Assembly (NCBI GenBank): GCA_903932145.1
Contig: CAIZFE010000114.1
Span: forward strand, 1-64,000
DNA length: 64,000 nucleotides
Direction of reading: 5' to 3'
Source of the DNA: an uncultured Rhodopila sp.
GTDB lineage: Bacteria; Pseudomonadota; Alphaproteobacteria; Acetobacterales; Acetobacteraceae
The position numbers and the translations under genes are program-made. Positions within the stretch are counted from its first letter, which is position 1. The number at the start of each line of letters is the position of its first letter. Below, piece after piece: positions 62,743-64,000 of this stretch. A model generated the notes under the pieces. That model had not been told where the DNA came from. It made no database searches and saw only the letters and a program-made list of their open reading frames with translations.

Positions 62743-63996
62743 TTAGTCCTTGAGATTATCGGCGACGAGTTCCAACAGGCTGGCCACCGTCTTGTTCCAG
62801 CCAACCGCCTTGCCGCCATGGTCCAGCGTCTGCCGGCAGCCGGAGCAACTGGTATAGACGGTTGCCACACCGGTCGCCTCGACCTGACGCTGTTTGATCT
62901 GAAACGCCATGTCCCGCAGTGGCTGCGCGCGTTTGATCAGCGCCACGCCGCCGCCGCCGCCACAGCACCAATTCGCGTCGCCGGCATCTTCCAGTTCATG
63001 CAGATCGACCCCGAGCGCTTGCAGGATGATTCGGGGCGCCGCGGTGGCGCCGCCTCGGCGGGAAAGCTGGCAGGCGTCGTGGTACGTTGCCGTTTGCGGC
63101 GCCTTGTTCACGCGGATACGGCCGTCGGAAATGCCCTCGGCAAGCAGTTCGGTGATTTGCAACACCCGGAAAGGCAGGGCCGCACCGGACTGGTTTGCCG
63201 CTTCCCATCGCATTTCGGTGAAGGAATGTCCGCATTCTGGCATCAGCAGAACTTTTGCCCCGCAGGCCTTGGCTGCCCTGATCACGCCAAGCGTGACGGA
63301 TCGCTGGCCGATCCGGTCACCGGCGGTCAGCGAGACATTGTCCGCGTCGAATCCGTCGGTCCGGAAGGTCCACGACGCACCCATGTGGTTCAGGATTTTG
63401 GCGATCGCCGCCATCGAACTCGGATACGTCTTCAGATCGATCGACGAGACGGTCGGAATGATATCCGCCGTGGGTTCGTCCACGTGCATGACCACGCCGT
63501 GCCGGGTGCCGATGTCGTGCAGCATCTTCTCCAGCGCCGCGGTTGTCAGCCCGAACGGACTGCCGGTGGCGTGTTCCTTTTCCTCAAGTACGCCGAGGAA
63601 ATCCGTCGGCACCAGGCCGGCTTCGCACATGCCATGCCGCGCCTGTTCGACGAGATCGGCGATGTCGATTCCCATGGGACAGATCAACGAGCAGCGGCCG
63701 CACATATTGCAGGAATCGTAGATCAGATCCTGCCACTTCGTTGGTTCCGCTTCCGTTACCTTGGGTGCCAGGCCGAACAGGCGATAGACGAAGGCAAAGG
63801 GTCCGACCTCGCGTTCATAAGCCTGTTTGAACGGGGCGATCTTATGAATGGGGGTGTAACGAGGGTCCTCGGTCTGCACATAGAACTGACACGCCTCGGC
63901 GCAACGGCCGCAATGCACGCAAGATTCCATCGCCAACGCAGCAGTCGGGCCGAAATTCGAGACGAAACCGCGCATTCCCGCTGCGACATCGGTCAT
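62743..63996 (-). CDS. isp2: HdrD-like iron-sulfur protein Isp2 of the hydrogenase
   Basis: A 417-aa protein with two 4Fe-4S ferredoxin motifs (CVHCGRCAEAC at Cys26-36, CNMCGRCSLIC at Cys96-106) and two CCG-type domains. The C-terminal one is complete (YHDACQLSRRGG, NWCCGGGGG near residue 343, YTSCSGC). The first is reduced (LMPECGHSF). This is the heterodisulfide-reductase D/DsrK architecture. Together with its place just before the hydrogenase large subunit, it identifies Isp2, which passes electrons between the hydrogenase-Isp1 cytochrome b complex and a cytoplasmic-side or quinone partner. The ATG is 4 bp from the window end, so the gene is complete. Confidence 0.88.
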   Translation of the reverse strand: MTDVAAGMRGFVSNFGPTAALAMESCVHCGRCAEACQFYVQTEDPRYTPIHKIAPFKQAYEREVGPFAFVYRLFGLAPKVTEAEPTKWQDLIYDSCNMCGRCSLICPMGIDIADLVEQARHGMCEAGLVPTDFLGVLEEKEHATGSPFGLTTAALEKMLHDIGTRHGVVMHVDEPTADIIPTVSSIDLKTYPSSMAAIAKILNHMGASWTFRTDGFDADNVSLTAGDRIGQRSVTLGVIRAAKACGAKVLLMPECGHSFTEMRWEAANQSGAALPFRVLQITELLAEGISDGRIRVNKAPQTATYHDACQLSRRGGATAAPRIILQALGVDLHELEDAGDANWCCGGGGGVALIKRAQPLRDMAFQIKQRQVEATGVATVYTSCSGCRQTLDHGGKAVGWNKTVASLLELVADNLKD

Positions 63997-64000
63997 GTGG

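Overview
The window is high-GC bacterial DNA from an alphaproteobacterium. The gene content (PQQ alcohol dehydrogenase with its own ABC system, Isp-type NiFe hydrogenase, thrS-infC pair, DUF29, BrnTA, an alphaproteobacterial-style che operon) suggests Rhodospirillales, most likely Acetobacteraceae. This placement is inference from protein character only. No rRNA, tRNA or CRISPR array was seen.

Layout. 0.2-2.8 kb: an unrecognised protein, a damaged Fic gene and a DUF29 protein. 3.0-5.4 kb: a SulP anion transporter and a BrnT/BrnA toxin-antitoxin pair with two operator-like repeats. 5.4-8.0 kb: thrS-infC, where infC probably starts at a non-AUG codon. 8.2-14.9 kb: a quinoprotein alcohol oxidation module, consisting of a diheme cytochrome c, a protease-like membrane protein that has lost its active site, two periplasmic binding proteins, an ABC-2 type transporter and a PQQ dehydrogenase with a lanthanide-type Asp. 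15.2-18.4 kb: gamma-glutamyltransferase and a class III aminotransferase. 18.5-27.1 kb: a duplicated sugar-type ABC importer (two binding proteins, four permeases, no ATPase gene), a Glu/Leu-type dehydrogenase and the decayed remains of a further permease joined to a scrap of a DUF2252 gene.

27.3-40.6 kb: a soluble PAS chemoreceptor, DUF2252, pgpA-hydrolase-lytic transglycosylase, dapA, smpB, a PemK-like/RHH toxin-antitoxin-like pair, two orphan amino-acid-type binding proteins and an MsbA-like exporter. 41.0-50.8 kb: a complete chemotaxis operon on the minus strand in the order STAS-cheY-cheA-cheW-mcp-cheR-cheD-cheB-receptor-like protein, ending in a broken PAS gene. The last intact protein combines a chemoreceptor signalling tip with a CheZ-like Asp-x3-Gln phosphatase signature; I consider this the most interesting item. 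The large receptor carries three almost identical PAS domains and a CheR-docking-like tail.

50.8-54.1 kb is a gene graveyard: fragments of a VOC protein, a GT1 glycosyltransferase broken at a heptanucleotide repeat, an NDH-2, an ISNCY-like transposase and an enoyl-CoA hydratase. 54.2-58.5 kb: an acyl-CoA operon (family I CoA-transferase, two acyl-CoA dehydrogenases of which the second has one in-frame stop, and a MaoC hydratase). 58.6-60.9 kb: a DUF3141 PHA-synthase-like protein, translationally coupled to a 58-aa two-helix membrane protein that was not previously called. 61.0-64.0 kb: isp2-hynL of an Isp-type uptake hydrogenase, whose upstream genes lie beyond the window.

Themes are oxidation of alcohols and H2 into the respiratory chain, uptake of organic solutes, cytosolic energy or redox-type chemosensing (no chemoreceptor here has a membrane segment), and several loci in visible decay.
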